Of a stretch of DNA of 64,000 bases, positions 62,979-64,000 are shown in pieces. The stretch comes from Diphasiastrum complanatum (taxonomy: Eukaryota; Streptophyta; Lycopodiopsida; Lycopodiales; Lycopodiaceae). The number at the start of each line of letters is the position of its first letter. Position 1 is the stretch's first letter. The DNA lies in NCBI GenBank assembly GCA_029204225.1, contig CM055109.1, forward strand, positions 18,035,590 to 18,099,589, written 5' to 3'. The notes under the pieces are model-generated. The model worked only from the letters and a program-made list of their open reading frames with translations, made no database searches and was not told the origin of the DNA. A program made the translations under genes and the position numbers.

Positions 62979-64000
62979 CTTTGCTTCAAATGAATGTTTC
63001 ATCAAGAAGAAGGGTAAGATAATGGCTAAGGGCACTAGACTTGGCAAACTTTATAAGTTGGATGCATTTGTGGATACTAATATTGTCATGTTGGCCGAGA
63101 AGAGCAAGATATCTACCTTTACTTTATGGCACAAAAGACTTGGACATGTCAACTCGGGTTCCATGGAGGCTATGATCAAGGAGGAGTATGCTTTAGGCCT
63201 ACCAAGGTCTATTGGGAAGGAAGACAAGGTTTGTGAAGCTTGTGCCTTATCCAAGGCACATAAGAAGGTGTTTCCTAACTCCATCACAAAGTCATCTCAT
63301 CCTCTTGAACTCATACACTTGGATGTGCACATTGCTAGCACCAAATCTAATGGAGGTTCATCCATGTTTTTAACCTTCATTGATGACTACTCAAGATATT
63401 GTTGGGTGTTCTTACTTTCCTTCAAGTCTCAAGTATTTGATACTTTTGTAAAGTTCAAATTGTTTGTGGAAAAGCATCATAATCATAGCATCAAGATTCT
63501 TAGAAGTGACAATGGTGGAAATTTCATCTCCAATGATTTCAAGGCCTTTTGTGAGGAGGAAGGGATTAAGAAAGAGACTTCTTGTCCTTACACTCCTCAA
63601 CAAAATGGAGTTGCTGAAAGAAGGAATAGAACATTATGTGAATGTTCTACGGCTTTAAGATTAGATGCTTGTTTGCCCAAATCCTTTTGGAGTGAGTCTC
63701 TTGTATGTGCAAACTACTTGATGAATAGTGTGTCTTGCAAAGCAATTGAAGGCAAAACTCCTTATGAGATGTTGTATGGAAAGAAACCCAATCTTAATCA
63801 CTTGAAAGTTTTTGGGTGTATGTGTTATGTGCATGTGCCATTGGAAACAAGAACCAAGGAGAATCCATCTTCCACAAGAGGGATCATGCTTGGATATGCA
63901 AGCTCAAGCAAGGGCTACAAAGTCTATCTCCCATCCTTGAACAAATTTGTTGTTTCAAGGGATGTTATCTTTGATGAACATCATATGCATATGCTTGAAG
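62887..64000 (+). CDS. C4 integrase, open to window end
   Basis: After the duplication the second frame is open to 64000 without a stop: GVWYIPTITKNLKNVGQM, pre-integrase LWHKRLGHVNSGSMEAM and CEACALSKAHKKVF, integrase core LELIHLDVHIAS (first D), FIDDYSRYCWVFLL, ILRSDNGGNFISNDF (second D), PQQNGVAERRNRTL (E), and the C-terminal NHLKVFGCMCYVHVP and GIMLGYASSSKGYKVYLPSL. RT and RNase H must follow beyond the window. Product could only be made by frameshifting over the duplication or from another copy. Confidence 0.92.

Overview
This is nuclear DNA of a land plant. The evidence is a spliced BIG5-type ARF-GEF gene, a spliced DUF1223 gene, initiator-Met-tRNA primer-binding sites next to copia LTRs, a G-box and telo-box promoter, and large introns full of transposable elements. 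Many (TC)n/(GA)n tracts and an unusual non-LTR retrotransposon family suggest a non-seed plant such as a fern. That lineage guess is inference and weak.

Positions 1-31803, plus strand: the 3' three quarters of one gene, an ortholog of BIG5 (MIN7/BEN1), a large Sec7-domain guanine-nucleotide exchange factor for ARF GTPases. I place 27 coding exons (590-31803); their lengths sum to one open frame of about 1603 codons, starting inside a codon. Two giant introns (1461-10463 and 17440-25735) hold most of the transposons. The penultimate exon found in the family (ending ...KLVCCDQ) is not detectable, although flanking phases would still splice in frame.

The first giant intron contains a head-to-tail, minus-strand array of 5'-truncated non-LTR retrotransposons. 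Every junction is a (TC)n tract, and each unit ends in the same roughly 30-nt hairpin, which shows a compensatory base change in one copy. This is the most interesting structure in the window: a plant LINE lineage that appears to end in, and insert into, (TC)n microsatellite. The second giant intron holds a GC palindrome, a 29-nt C run, a 112-bp minisatellite, a decayed hAT (DUF659) transposase, a GTTCC-palindrome foldback element and a 580-bp tandem duplication.

Positions 31804-51800: intergenic. They hold a tRNA-like retrosequence with perfect 14-bp target duplications, a gypsy integrase scrap, an AT-rich stretch, a truncated copia remnant (36152-37661, minus), and a copia element C2 (37893-49090, plus) interrupted in its RNase H domain by a complete copia element C3 (42308-48375, minus; 274-bp LTRs, GATTG target duplication). 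A decayed L1-like endonuclease follows.

Positions 52000-54164: a complete two-exon gene for a DUF1223 thioredoxin-like protein, with G-box, CCAAT and telo-box motifs upstream and a possible 67-codon upstream ORF.

Positions 54165-64000: intergenic sequence, then a minus-strand gypsy remnant (RNase H, integrase, pol C-terminus and possibly an extra downstream ORF). Its RNase H is cut by the 682-bp 5' LTR of a copia element C4, whose gag-pol runs off the window end. The frameshift in C4 coincides with a 13-bp tandem duplication.

Nested order: gypsy before C4, and C2 before C3. No CRISPR array, rRNA or intact tRNA gene was seen.
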